A DNA stretch of 34,881 nt from Bacteroidales bacterium (GCA_017519865.1 JAFWRQ010000025.1:1-34881), one strand, 5' to 3'; shown: positions 1-6,564, counted from the stretch's first letter. Notes: generated from the letters alone by a model not told the origin. Made by a program: numbers and translations.

Positions 1-85
1 GAGGACGAGATTCGAACTCGTGGTACAGAATTACCCGTACGTCGGTTTAGCAAACCGGTGGTTTCAGCCACTCACCCACCTCTCC
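1..85 (-). tRNA. tRNA-Ser (anticodon GCU), 3' end cut off by the window edge
   Basis: On the minus strand the 5' acceptor GGAGAGG ends at position 85. A D-arm and an anticodon loop TTGCTAA follow, with GCT as the anticodon (reads AGC/AGU serine codons). A long variable arm has GTAC/GTAC pairing, and the T-arm is ACGAG-TTCGAAT-CTCGT. The long variable arm is the class II hallmark of tRNA-Ser. The last bases of the acceptor stem (TCC), the discriminator and any CCA lie beyond position 1. The base pair at the top of the anticodon stem appears to be a C-A mismatch. Confidence 0.95.
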
Positions 86-118
86 AGTTCCACGCGGCGG
101 AGATTCCGGTCGGGACTG

Positions 119-148
119 CAAATATACGAAGAAAAAGTATTATTGCAA
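119..148 (-). promoter_or_regulatory. Promoter of tRNA-Ser (Bacteroidota -33/-7 type)
   Basis: On the minus strand TATATTTG (119-126) fits the Bacteroidota -7 consensus TAnnTTTG. A TTG at 146-148 sits exactly 19 bp upstream, as expected for the -33 element. The -7 box lies 33 bp upstream of the tRNA 5' end. The -33 element overlaps the last codons of the neighbouring lipoprotein gene. This is the best-formed promoter in the window. Confidence 0.7.
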
Positions 149-769
149 GATTTTGAGCAATTCGTTTTCGAATATGTCACTGGCGACGATGCGGTAGTGG
201 GGATGGTACGCTTCGGAGAATTCTTCACTGTGGTGCATGATGAGGTGCCCGGCGCCGACGAGGGAGTCGAGCGCAGCGAGATCGGCTCCGGCGCCGGGGA
301 TGTCCGGGAAGCGGCGCTTGATGACGGCAGCGACCCGGTGCCATTTCTTGACCCAGGCCTTTTCGGAGGCGATATTGCCTTCGTTGGCGCTGCGCACGAA
401 GGCGTTGAGGAGCGTCTCCTCGTCGATGAGGCCGTCAAGGACGACAGAGAGGTCCACGCGTACGAAGTTGTGCCTGTCTCCGACGGGGACAAATCGTGCC
501 TGGGGCTTGGTGTAGCGGGCGCTGTCGAGGTCGTCACGGTACTCCTGCAGTTCGGAGAGGAGGTATGCCCTGGCCGATTCGGGGTCGGGGATGATGTGCC
601 CGGGGCCGAGGTTGTCCTGGCAGAAGTCCTTGTAGATATCGGTGACGCGCGTCTCGGGATACCGGGAGAGTTGCGAGGCGATGGCGTCCTTGATGGCAAC
701 CTGCTGGCAGGCGGCGAGGAGGAATAGCGATAAGGCGGCGGCGATCCGCAAGAAGCTGGCGTTGTGCAT
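140..769 (-). CDS. Uncharacterised lipoprotein, about 209 residues
   Basis: I do not recognise this family by name. The start is placed at 769 because it begins a clean type II signal peptide (hydrophobic segment, lipobox LAAC, lipidated Cys21). The longer frame from 808 would run through the -7 promoter element. The mature protein is about 188 residues, rich in charged and aromatic residues, with no membrane segment. A stretch reading DIYKDFCQDNLGPGHIIPD, followed by a Tyr/Leu-rich segment, looks like a conserved signature, and several His residues (GPGHII, GAGHLIMHH) recur in similar contexts. It lies divergent from malQ across a densely structured regulatory region and ends just upstream of the tRNA-Ser gene with no clear terminator. 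An envelope location is inferred; function is unknown. Confidence 0.8.
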   Translation of the reverse strand: MHNASFLRIAAALSLFLLAACQQVAIKDAIASQLSRYPETRVTDIYKDFCQDNLGPGHIIPDPESARAYLLSELQEYRDDLDSARYTKPQARFVPVGDRHNFVRVDLSVVLDGLIDEETLLNAFVRSANEGNIASEKAWVKKWHRVAAVIKRRFPDIPGAGADLAALDSLVGAGHLIMHHSEEFSEAYHPHYRIVASDIFENELLKILQ

Positions 770-782
770 AGAGGGGTTGTTT

Positions 783-791
783 TCGTTCGTC
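783..791 (+). promoter_or_regulatory. Single LytTR/AlgR-like box (TCGTTCGTC)
   Basis: TCGTTCGTC differs by one base from the AlgR consensus CCGTTCGTC and from the box at 5162-5170. It lies in the predicted leader of the minus-strand lipoprotein gene, just downstream of its -7 element. There is no second box at 21 bp, so this may be a chance match. Confidence 0.35.
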
Positions 792-795
792 GATG

Positions 796-803
796 CAAAT
801 ATA
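796..803 (-). promoter_or_regulatory. -7 element (TATATTTG) for the uncharacterised lipoprotein gene
   Basis: On the minus strand TATATTTG matches TAnnTTTG, 26 bp upstream of the chosen ATG, which predicts a short leader of about 20 nt. No TTG stands at the usual 19-bp distance. Repeat unit 1 of the AAGAACAAA array (821-847) occupies that position instead, so the promoter may depend on a regulator. Confidence 0.6.
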
Positions 804-820
804 CTCAAAGTCAGCCTTTC

Positions 821-991
821 GAGAACAAAAACGCATTGTTTGTTCTTGAATCGACGCTCTCACCCCAGAATAAGAACAAATCCACCCGTTTTGTTCTTCA
901 AGCAGATTGAAACAAGAACAGAATCGTTAAATCTGTTCCTGAAACGGATGAGCCAGTGCGAGAAAAGAACAAAACCCGGCAGTTCGTCCTG
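821..991. repeat. Array of four 27-bp inverted-repeat units (AAGAACAAA, 9-bp spacer, TTTGTTCTT)
   Basis: Half-sites of AAGAACAAA alternate in orientation. Unit 1: 821-829 (GAGAACAAA) and 839-847 (TTTGTTCTT). Unit 2: 872-880 and 890-898, both exact. Unit 3: 914-922 (AAGAACAGA) and 932-940 (TCTGTTCCT). Unit 4: 965-973 exact, with a degraded partner at 983-991. In every unit the two half-sites start 18 bp apart. Units start 51, 42 and 51 bp apart, close to whole helical turns (5, 4, 5). This looks like an operator array for a dimeric DNA-binding protein. RNA hairpins are the alternative. Confidence 0.7.
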
Positions 992-1009
992 CAATTCGTT
1001 CAGTTCATC
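980..1009 (+). promoter_or_regulatory. Tandem LytTR-like boxes upstream of malQ
   Basis: CAGTTCGTC (980-988) and CAGTTCATC (1001-1009) are direct repeats with an exact 21-bp period, and CAATTCGTT (992-1000) lies between them. LytTR-family regulators are known to bind 9-bp direct repeats separated by about 12 bp, that is 21 bp start to start. The same sequence family with the same period occurs at 5120-5170 upstream of the kinase and transporter genes. The pair lies about 45-70 bp upstream of the malQ -7 box, a plausible activator position. Confidence 0.55.
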
Positions 1010-1030
1010 GGGAAAAGCGGTATAATCGGA

Positions 1031-1044
1031 GTCAATTAATTGAC
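1031..1044. promoter_or_regulatory. Perfect 14-bp palindrome GTCAATTAATTGAC upstream of the malQ -7 box
   Basis: The sequence equals its own reverse complement over 14 bases. It ends 8 bp before the malQ -7 element, covering where a -33 element would lie. This makes it a candidate operator. It occurs nowhere else in the intergenic regions of this window. Confidence 0.5.
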
Positions 1045-1052
1045 ATTCTTAT

Positions 1053-1060
1053 TATATTTG
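1053..1060 (+). promoter_or_regulatory. -7 element (TATATTTG) for malQ
   Basis: TATATTTG fits TAnnTTTG and predicts transcription from about 1067, giving a 5' leader of about 60 nt before the ATG at 1128. No TTG lies 19 bp upstream; that place is taken by the 14-bp palindrome. Confidence 0.6.
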
Positions 1061-1127
1061 TCTCAACAAGGGCACGGCCGGTGTTGCCAAGCGCCGCGGT
1101 GACCTTGGAGACTAACCGCATTCTGAT

Positions 1128-3182
1128 ATGAAAGCTAGATTTACCGTTGAATACCACACGCAGTGGGGCGAGGACCTTTACCTGGTTTGCCAGGGGAAGA
1201 AGTACGCCATGGAGTATTGCAAGGGCGGTTTCTGGACCGTCGAGATCGACAAGTTCACCGGCGCCATGCTGCTGGACTACACGTACGAAGTCGTGCGCGA
1301 CGGGCTTGTGGTGCGCCAGGAGTGGAAGCACCACAGCCGTCAGGCGAAGCGGGGCGAGACGTCGTTCCGCGATGCGTGGAACGACGTGCCCCCGGGAGGC
1401 AACGGCTTCCTGCGCGAGCACTCGACCGCGCTCTTCGACAAGAAGGGTTTCCGCGGGGCGGGCACGGCCATCCCGGTGTTCGCGCTGCGCAGCAACGACG
1501 ATTTCGGCGTAGGCGAGTTCTACGACCTGAAGCAGATGGCCGACTGGGCGGCGATGACCGGCCAGACCGTGCTGCAGTTGCTTCCTATCAACGACACGAC
1601 GATGACCCACGAGTGGATGGACTCCTATCCGTACAACGCCAACTCTACGTTCGCCCTGCATCCGCAGTTCATCAATCTGCCGGCGGCTGGTGTGAAGGTG
1701 ACGCCCGCGTTCAAGAAGCAGCGGGCTGAGTTGAACAAGCTGGAGAAGATCGACTACGTCAAGGTCAATCAGGCGAAGACTAAACTGCTCAAGGCGGTCT
1801 TCGCGGGGCCGGAGGGCGAGAAGGTGCTCGCGAGCGAGGCCTACAAGGATTTCTTCGCCGCCAATGCCCACTGGCTGCTGCCGTACGCCGTTTTCTGCGC
1901 CCTGCGCGACGAAAACGGCACGCCGGACTTCTCGCAGTGGGGCCCGTACGCGAAGTACAGCCTTAAGAAAGCGAAGGACTACTATGCAGCCCACAAGTCC
2001 GAAGTGGACTACCACTGCTTCGTGCAGTACCATCTCGACAAGCAACTTAAGGAAGTCTGCGCCTATGCTCACGGCAAGGGCGTTGTGTTCAAGGGCGACC
2101 TGCCCATCGGCATCAGCCGGACGAGCGTGGACGCCTGGTGCCACCCGGACCTCTTCAATATGGACTCGCAGTGCGGCGCACCGCCGGATGCTTTCGCTGC
2201 CGACGGCCAGAACTGGGGATTCCCGACGTACAATTGGGACAAGATGGCCGAAGACCATTACGCCTGGTGGAAGAGCCGCCTGGGCAAGATGGCTGAATAC
2301 TTCGATGCTTTCCGCATCGACCATATCCTCGGTTTCTTCCGCATCTGGGAGATCCCCGTGCCGGAGAAGAGCGGCCTTATGGGCCACTTCAGCCCGGCCC
2401 TGCCTTACGCAGAGGAGGAGATCAGGCAGAAGGGCCTTCCGTTCGACGGGCTTTTCCTTGAGGACCCGCACCACAAGGGCTACTGGCATCCGCGCATCTC
2501 GTCGCAGTTCACCGAGGCTTATGAGCGCCTGAATGACTGGCAGAAATGGACCTACAACGACATGTACGACCATTTCTTCTACCACAGGCACAACGAGTTC
2601 TGGAAGCAGCAGGCCCTGCGCAAGCTGCCGGAACTGCTGGGCGCGACCGGCATGCTCGCCTGCGGTGAGGACCTCGGCATGATCCCTGCCTGCGTTCCGG
2701 AAGTGATGGAGTCGCAGCGCATCCTTTCTCTGGAGATCCAGCGTATGCCGAAGGACCCGAAGCAGACCTTCGCCATTCCTTCGGAGTATCCTTATATGAG
2801 CGTCTGCACGACCTCCACCCACGATATGAGCCCGCTGAGGGCGTGGTGGGAGGAGGAAGACCGCGGCACCATCCAGCGTTACTACAACGAAGTGCTGGGC
2901 CGCGGCGGCGAGGCTCCGGCTGAGTGCACGCCCGAGATCTGCGAGCAGATCATCGCGCAGCACCTCGCCTCGCCCGCGATGTTCACAATCCTGCCCCTGC
3001 AGGACTGGCTGGGAATGGATGCCGAACTGAGGTTCAAGGATCCGGCCGAGGAGCGCATCAACGTTCCGGCCATCTGCCCTTACTACTGGCGCTACCGCAT
3101 GCACCTGACGCTTGAAAACCTCCTGTCACAGAAGGCTTTCAACGACAAGGTAAAGAAGATGGTGGAGGATAGCGGAAGGTAG
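1128..3182 (+). CDS. malQ: 4-alpha-glucanotransferase (amylomaltase, GH77) with one N-terminal CBM20-like domain
   Basis: MalQ is a cytoplasmic enzyme that transfers maltodextrin segments between chains and releases glucose. It has 684 residues and no signal peptide. Residues about 1-90 resemble a starch-binding CBM20 domain (a WGEDLYL start and many aromatics). The GH77 barrel begins near 110 (AIPVFALRSNDDFG). Expected catalytic residues are present: nucleophile D398 in FRIDHILG, acid/base E514 in CGEDLG, and D566 in STHDMSP. Many Bacteroidota and plant DPE2-type enzymes carry two CBM20 copies and are longer, so this is a compact form. Its stop codon abuts that of the response regulator coming from the other side with no spacer. 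Upstream boxes suggest joint control with the starch operon. Confidence 0.95.
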   Translation: MKARFTVEYHTQWGEDLYLVCQGKKYAMEYCKGGFWTVEIDKFTGAMLLDYTYEVVRDGLVVRQEWKHHSRQAKRGETSFRDAWNDVPPGGNGFLREHSTALFDKKGFRGAGTAIPVFALRSNDDFGVGEFYDLKQMADWAAMTGQTVLQLLPINDTTMTHEWMDSYPYNANSTFALHPQFINLPAAGVKVTPAFKKQRAELNKLEKIDYVKVNQAKTKLLKAVFAGPEGEKVLASEAYKDFFAANAHWLLPYAVFCALRDENGTPDFSQWGPYAKYSLKKAKDYYAAHKSEVDYHCFVQYHLDKQLKEVCAYAHGKGVVFKGDLPIGISRTSVDAWCHPDLFNMDSQCGAPPDAFAADGQNWGFPTYNWDKMAEDHYAWWKSRLGKMAEYFDAFRIDHILGFFRIWEIPVPEKSGLMGHFSPALPYAEEEIRQKGLPFDGLFLEDPHHKGYWHPRISSQFTEAYERLNDWQKWTYNDMYDHFFYHRHNEFWKQQALRKLPELLGATGMLACGEDLGMIPACVPEVMESQRILSLEIQRMPKDPKQTFAIPSEYPYMSVCTTSTHDMSPLRAWWEEEDRGTIQRYYNEVLGRGGEAPAECTPEICEQIIAQHLASPAMFTILPLQDWLGMDAELRFKDPAEERINVPAICPYYWRYRMHLTLENLLSQKAFNDKVKKMVEDSGR

Positions 3183-3932
3183 TTATCCGAGCCAGGCGAG
3201 GAAATCGTCCACACGGGCCCGGGCCACCGTCATCTCGAACGGAGGCCCGGGCTCGGCGTCTATCCGCAGCCTCCCGCCGAACTGGCGGGTGACGCTGCGG
3301 ATGGCCGGCATCGATACGATGCAGCCCCGCGAGATGCGGAAGAATTTCCTGGGGTCGAGTTCCGCCGCGATGGTGTCCAGCGACGCGTCAACGATGTAGT
3401 GCGCGCCGCTGGTGTCAGCCAGATAGTTGTATTTGTCCTTGGAATAGAAATAGGCGATGTCGGATGTCTTGACGGGTATTATGCGTTCTCCGACGCTGAC
3501 GACGAAGCGCTCCTTGTATTCCGGCTGCTCCCTGCGACCGAGGGCTTGCATCAGGGCATCGACGTCGACGCCGCCGCTCCGCTCGCGGCAGCGGTCGACA
3601 GCCCTGTGCAGCGCCGCCGGATCTATCGGCTTGAGCAGATAGTCCACGCTGCCGGCCTCGAAGGCCTTGACCGCGTAACTGTCGTAGGCCGTGGTCATTA
3701 TGACTTTGGCTGTGATCCTTTCCTGACGGAAGATCTCGAAACAGTCTCCGTCCGAGAGTTCCACGTCCATGAAGATGACATCGGCGGAGTGGGCCGGGTC
3801 GCGCAGCCAGGCCAGCGTCCCGGCCACGGAAGAGGCCGTCCCAACGACCTCTATGTCAGGGAAACTGGAGGTAAGTGTCCTGGCGAGGTTGTCCCGCGCC
3901 ATCTTCTCGTCTTCTACGATCAGCGCCTTCAT
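3183..3932 (-). CDS. LytTR-family response regulator
   Basis: A 249-residue cytoplasmic transcription regulator. The receiver domain (1 to about 120) has the acidic pocket E7-D8, phosphoacceptor D56 (IFMDVELSDG), the switch Thr in MTTAY and the Lys in LLKPID. A LytTR DNA-binding domain fills about 144-249. The gene starts 6 bp after the kinase stop, so the two are co-transcribed. LytTR proteins bind tandem 9-bp direct repeats. Matching boxes lie upstream of the kinase and MFS genes (5120-5170) and of malQ (980-1009), so I infer that this protein regulates itself and the starch genes. Known relatives are LytR/AgrA/AlgR. Its 3' end meets malQ end to end. Confidence 0.93.
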   Translation of the reverse strand: MKALIVEDEKMARDNLARTLTSSFPDIEVVGTASSVAGTLAWLRDPAHSADVIFMDVELSDGDCFEIFRQERITAKVIMTTAYDSYAVKAFEAGSVDYLLKPIDPAALHRAVDRCRERSGGVDVDALMQALGRREQPEYKERFVVSVGERIIPVKTSDIAYFYSKDKYNYLADTSGAHYIVDASLDTIAAELDPRKFFRISRGCIVSMPAIRSVTRQFGGRLRIDAEPGPPFEMTVARARVDDFLAWLG

Positions 3933-3938
3933 ATTTCT

Positions 3939-5075
3939 CTATATCAGGGGTATTACTACTGTATAATCCTTGTCGGTCATCTGGACGGTGACTTCCTTGC
4001 CGGACACGTCCCGGTACTGCTCGCGCAGGTACTTCAGGCCCAGGCCGGTGGAAGGTCCGTTCGAAACCTTGGGGTTAAGGTTGTTGGACACGACTATGCT
4101 GTCGTCCTCGCAGCGCACGCCGATGCGCAGGAGTTTGTCTTCGCTGATGGAGTTGTGCTTGGTGGCGTTCTCGATCAGCAATTGGACCGAGCAGGGGACC
4201 ACGCGCCGCCCCATCTTGTCTTCGGGAATGTCGATGCTGATGTCTAGTCCTTCCGGGAAGCGGACCTTCAGCAGGTCGACGTACTGCTCCACGAACTCCA
4301 TCTCGTCGCGGAGGGTCACCAGCCGCTCCTGCTCTATGCGGAGCATGTAGCGGTAGATGCCGGCCAGTTTATGGATGTAGGTGGATGCCTGTTCGGTTTT
4401 CTCCTCGCAGACGAGACAGTCCAGGATGTTGAGGCTGTTGAACAGGAAGTGGGGGTTCACCTGCTGGCTGAGGTTCATGTAGCGGTACTGGGCCAGGCGC
4501 GCCTTCTCCTGGTCCTCGAGCGCCCGCGCATTGATGCGCATGGCGTTCTCGGCCAGGAAGATCAGCGCGCCGAGGCTGAACACGTAGTCGACGATAATGC
4601 TCGCCACGATGTTCTCCCTGTCGACGCCTCCGGAGAGTATGAGCAGGATGGTCAGCCTGACGGCGATGACGGTCACGAAGGCCAGGAGCAGCCAGCGCAT
4701 GCCGCTGCTGTCGGTGACCTGGAACTTGCCTTCGCGGGCCAGCCTGCCGGCTATCATATAGATGCCCCAGCCGACGATCTCTGTCGTGAGGAAGGTGGAG
4801 ATGGGGTTGATTACGAGAGGGGAGGATGCGGCAAGCCCGACCAGCGAGGATATGCCCTTGGCTATGCCGAAGCCGACTATGTTGACGAGGATCAGGCTGA
4901 AAGCCATGAACTTGGCGCTCATCCCGCGCCGCAGGCAGATGATGACTACCAACAGCATCGTGAGCAGGGTCAGGACGATTTCGTCGGTGAGTCCCAGGGC
5001 GCGGCATCCGAGCGCCAGTCCTGCGTGCAGGAGGGCGAACAGATGGATTATCAGGGCGTCACGGGACTTCGACAT
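3939..5075 (-). CDS. LytS/YehU-type membrane sensor histidine kinase
   Basis: A 378-residue sensor kinase. Roughly the first 175 residues hold about six hydrophobic membrane segments with little extracytoplasmic sequence, so no separate ligand domain is visible. A short linker leads to the His_kinase domain with phospho-accepting H209 in QQVNPHFLFNSLN, typical of the LytS/AlgZ class. A HATPase region follows with N303 in LLIENATKHN and a G-box STGLGL. It is the first gene of a two-gene operon with the LytTR regulator and is divergent from the MFS transporter. The signal is not evident from the sequence. Maltodextrin sensing is inference from position only. Confidence 0.92.
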   Translation of the reverse strand: MSKSRDALIIHLFALLHAGLALGCRALGLTDEIVLTLLTMLLVVIICLRRGMSAKFMAFSLILVNIVGFGIAKGISSLVGLAASSPLVINPISTFLTTEIVGWGIYMIAGRLAREGKFQVTDSSGMRWLLLAFVTVIAVRLTILLILSGGVDRENIVASIIVDYVFSLGALIFLAENAMRINARALEDQEKARLAQYRYMNLSQQVNPHFLFNSLNILDCLVCEEKTEQASTYIHKLAGIYRYMLRIEQERLVTLRDEMEFVEQYVDLLKVRFPEGLDISIDIPEDKMGRRVVPCSVQLLIENATKHNSISEDKLLRIGVRCEDDSIVVSNNLNPKVSNGPSTGLGLKYLREQYRDVSGKEVTVQMTDKDYTVVIPLI

Positions 5076-5109
5076 GTTCTGGATGCTGGAGTTTTGGCAA
5101 TGCTCTTGA

Positions 5110-5117
5110 CAAATATA
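5110..5117 (-). promoter_or_regulatory. -7 element (TATATTTG) for the kinase-regulator operon
   Basis: On the minus strand TATATTTG fits TAnnTTTG and lies 34 bp upstream of the kinase ATG. The tandem LytTR-like boxes begin 3 bp further upstream in this orientation, and no -33 TTG is present, consistent with autoregulation. Confidence 0.6.
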
Positions 5118-5119
5118 GT

Positions 5120-5170
5120 CAATTCGTCCATGAAATAATGCGTTTCGTCGGCAAAAACCGACCGTTCGTC
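5120..5170 (+). promoter_or_regulatory. Three tandem LytTR/AlgR-like boxes at 21-bp period
   Basis: CAATTCGTC (5120-5128), CGTTTCGTC (5141-5149) and CCGTTCGTC (5162-5170) are direct repeats sharing TTCGTC, each exactly 21 bp apart. The third is identical to the published AlgR (LytTR family) consensus CCGTTCGTC. They lie between the -7 elements of the divergent kinase-regulator operon and the MFS/sus operon, beside the gene for a LytTR regulator. This is the strongest operator prediction in the window. Confidence 0.75.
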
Positions 5171-5203
5171 TTTTATAATGTTCGCGCGTGTGAAAAAAAT
5201 ATA

Positions 5204-5211
5204 TACATTTG
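5204..5211 (+). promoter_or_regulatory. -7 element (TACATTTG) for the MFS/sus operon
   Basis: TACATTTG fits TAnnTTTG, 27 bp upstream of the ATG at 5239. The last LytTR-like box ends 33 bp upstream of it, near where an activator would touch RNA polymerase. A -33 TTG is lacking (TTCG instead). The element overlaps an upstream in-frame TTG at 5209, which argues against that TTG as the start codon. Confidence 0.65.
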
Positions 5212-5238
5212 CCCTATAATGACACTAAAACGTTTAAG

Positions 5239-6564
5239 ATGAACAAACGTAACCTCACCTTCTGGCAGATGTGGAATCTCAGCTTCGGATTTTTCGGAGT
5301 CCAGATAGCCTATGCTCTCCAGAGCGCCAACATCAGCCGTATTTTCGCGACGCTGGGAGCGGATCCGCACCAGCTCAGTTTCTTCTGGATCCTTCCGCCG
5401 CTGATGGGCATGATCGTCCAGCCCCTCATCGGCAAATGGTCAGACCGGACCTGGTGCCGCATGGGCCGCCGCAAGCCCTACCTGCTCGTCGGAGCGATCG
5501 TGGCAGTGCTGGTGATGCTCTTCCTGCCCAACGCAGGCAGCCTGAGCTTCAGTTCGCGCCTGCTGCTGGGGCTTAACGGAGCCATGTGGTTCGGCCTGTT
5601 CTCGCTGATATTCCTCGACACTTCCATCAACGTAGCCATGCAGCCCTTCAAGATGATGGTGGGCGACATGGTGAACGAGGAGCAGAAGGGCAAGGCCTAT
5701 TCCATCCAGTCGTTTCTCTGCAACGCCGGATCCTTCGCCGGCTACCTCTTCCCGATCTTCTTCACGTGGATCGGTATCGCCAACACCGCTCCAGAAGGGG
5801 TCGTGCCCGACTCCGTCAAGTGGAGCTTCTACATCGGCGCCCTCATCCTTATCCTCTGCGTTCTCTACACCTTTGCCAAGGTCAAGGAGATGAATCCGCA
5901 GGAGTATGCCGAGTTCCACGGCATCGACCTGCAGAAGCAGCAGGAGCAGAAGCACGAGGGCATCATCAGCCTGCTGGCGCATGCGCCCAAGGCTTTCTGG
6001 ACCGTCGGCCTCGTGCAGTTCTTCTGCTGGTCGGCATTCCTCTACATGTGGACCTACACCAACGGCGCCATCGCCTCCACCGTCTGGGGGACTACCGACG
6101 CCGCGTCGGAAGGCTATCAGGCCGCCGGCAACTGGGTGGGTGTTCTGTTCGCCGTCCAGGCCGTGGGCTCCATGCTCTGGGCGCTCCTCATCCCCAAGTT
6201 CCGTTCGCATCGCACGGCCTACGTCGTGAGCTTGATCCTCGGAGCCGTGGGATTCATCTCCGTGTTCTTCGTGCATCACCAGTATGCGCTGTTCGTGTCG
6301 TTCCTGCTCATAGGCGCGGCCTGGGCGGCTATGCTGGCACTGCCGTTCACCATCCTTACCAACTCCCTCACCGGTGAACACATGGGCGAGTATCTCGGCC
6401 TGTTCAACTGCACGATCTGCCTGCCGCAGATCGTCGCGGCCGCCATCGGCGGAGTTGTGCTGCGGCTGGTCGGCGGCGCGCAGGTGAGCATGATGGTAGT
6501 CGCGGGCGTGCTGCTGCTGTGCGGCGCCGCCGCGGTCTTTGCCGTCAAGGAAAAGAAAAACTAA
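5239..6564 (+). CDS. MFS sugar transporter (GPH/SLC45-like; probable maltose or maltodextrin importer)
   Basis: An inner-membrane carrier of 441 residues with about twelve hydrophobic segments. The loop SDRTWCRMGRRKPYLL is the MFS motif A in the form typical of the GPH/SLC45 sucrose-maltose transporter branch. The start is set at the ATG at 5239 because the in-frame upstream TTG sits inside the -7 promoter box. It is the first gene of the starch operon, 21 bp before susC, and divergent from the kinase. Several Bacteroidota carry an MFS maltose transporter beside their starch locus. Here it probably imports maltose or glucose made in the periplasm by SusA and SusB. The substrate is inferred from context. 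Confidence 0.9.
   Translation: MNKRNLTFWQMWNLSFGFFGVQIAYALQSANISRIFATLGADPHQLSFFWILPPLMGMIVQPLIGKWSDRTWCRMGRRKPYLLVGAIVAVLVMLFLPNAGSLSFSSRLLLGLNGAMWFGLFSLIFLDTSINVAMQPFKMMVGDMVNEEQKGKAYSIQSFLCNAGSFAGYLFPIFFTWIGIANTAPEGVVPDSVKWSFYIGALILILCVLYTFAKVKEMNPQEYAEFHGIDLQKQQEQKHEGIISLLAHAPKAFWTVGLVQFFCWSAFLYMWTYTNGAIASTVWGTTDAASEGYQAAGNWVGVLFAVQAVGSMLWALLIPKFRSHRTAYVVSLILGAVGFISVFFVHHQYALFVSFLLIGAAWAAMLALPFTILTNSLTGEHMGEYLGLFNCTICLPQIVAAAIGGVVLRLVGGAQVSMMVVAGVLLLCGAAAVFAVKEKKN

Larger units (their letters stand above)
770..1127. other. 358-bp intergenic region between the lipoprotein gene and malQ
   Basis: No coding region is credible here. The stretch holds a minus-strand -7 box (796-803), an array of inverted repeats built on AAGAACAAA (821-991), CNNTTCGTC-type boxes (783-791, 980-1009), a perfect 14-bp palindrome (1031-1044), a plus-strand -7 box (1053-1060) and a 5' leader of about 60 nt before malQ. 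The regulatory parts are listed separately. Confidence 0.8.

Noticed and set aside
20-727. 235-residue plus-strand open frame opposite the lipoprotein and overlapping the tRNA
   Set aside because: It overlaps the tRNA-Ser gene and mirrors the lipoprotein gene, which has a clear signal peptide on the other strand.
821-991. CRISPR array
   Set aside because: Repeats are only 9 bp, alternate in orientation and have 9-bp inner spacers. There are no cas genes or unique spacers of normal length.
642-1025. 127-residue plus-strand frame crossing the intergenic repeat array
   Set aside because: It covers the promoter, the inverted-repeat array and the lipoprotein N-terminus, and its Lys/Arg/Thr-rich sequence shows no family features.
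1032-3104. 690-residue open frame on the minus strand opposite malQ
   Set aside because: malQ is certain from its GH77 motifs. The opposite frame is a shadow of GC-rich codon use and has no recognisable domain.
5209-5238. Upstream TTG start for the MFS transporter (ten extra residues)
   Set aside because: The TTG lies inside the -7 promoter element. The ATG at 5239 gives the normal N-terminus of this transporter family.
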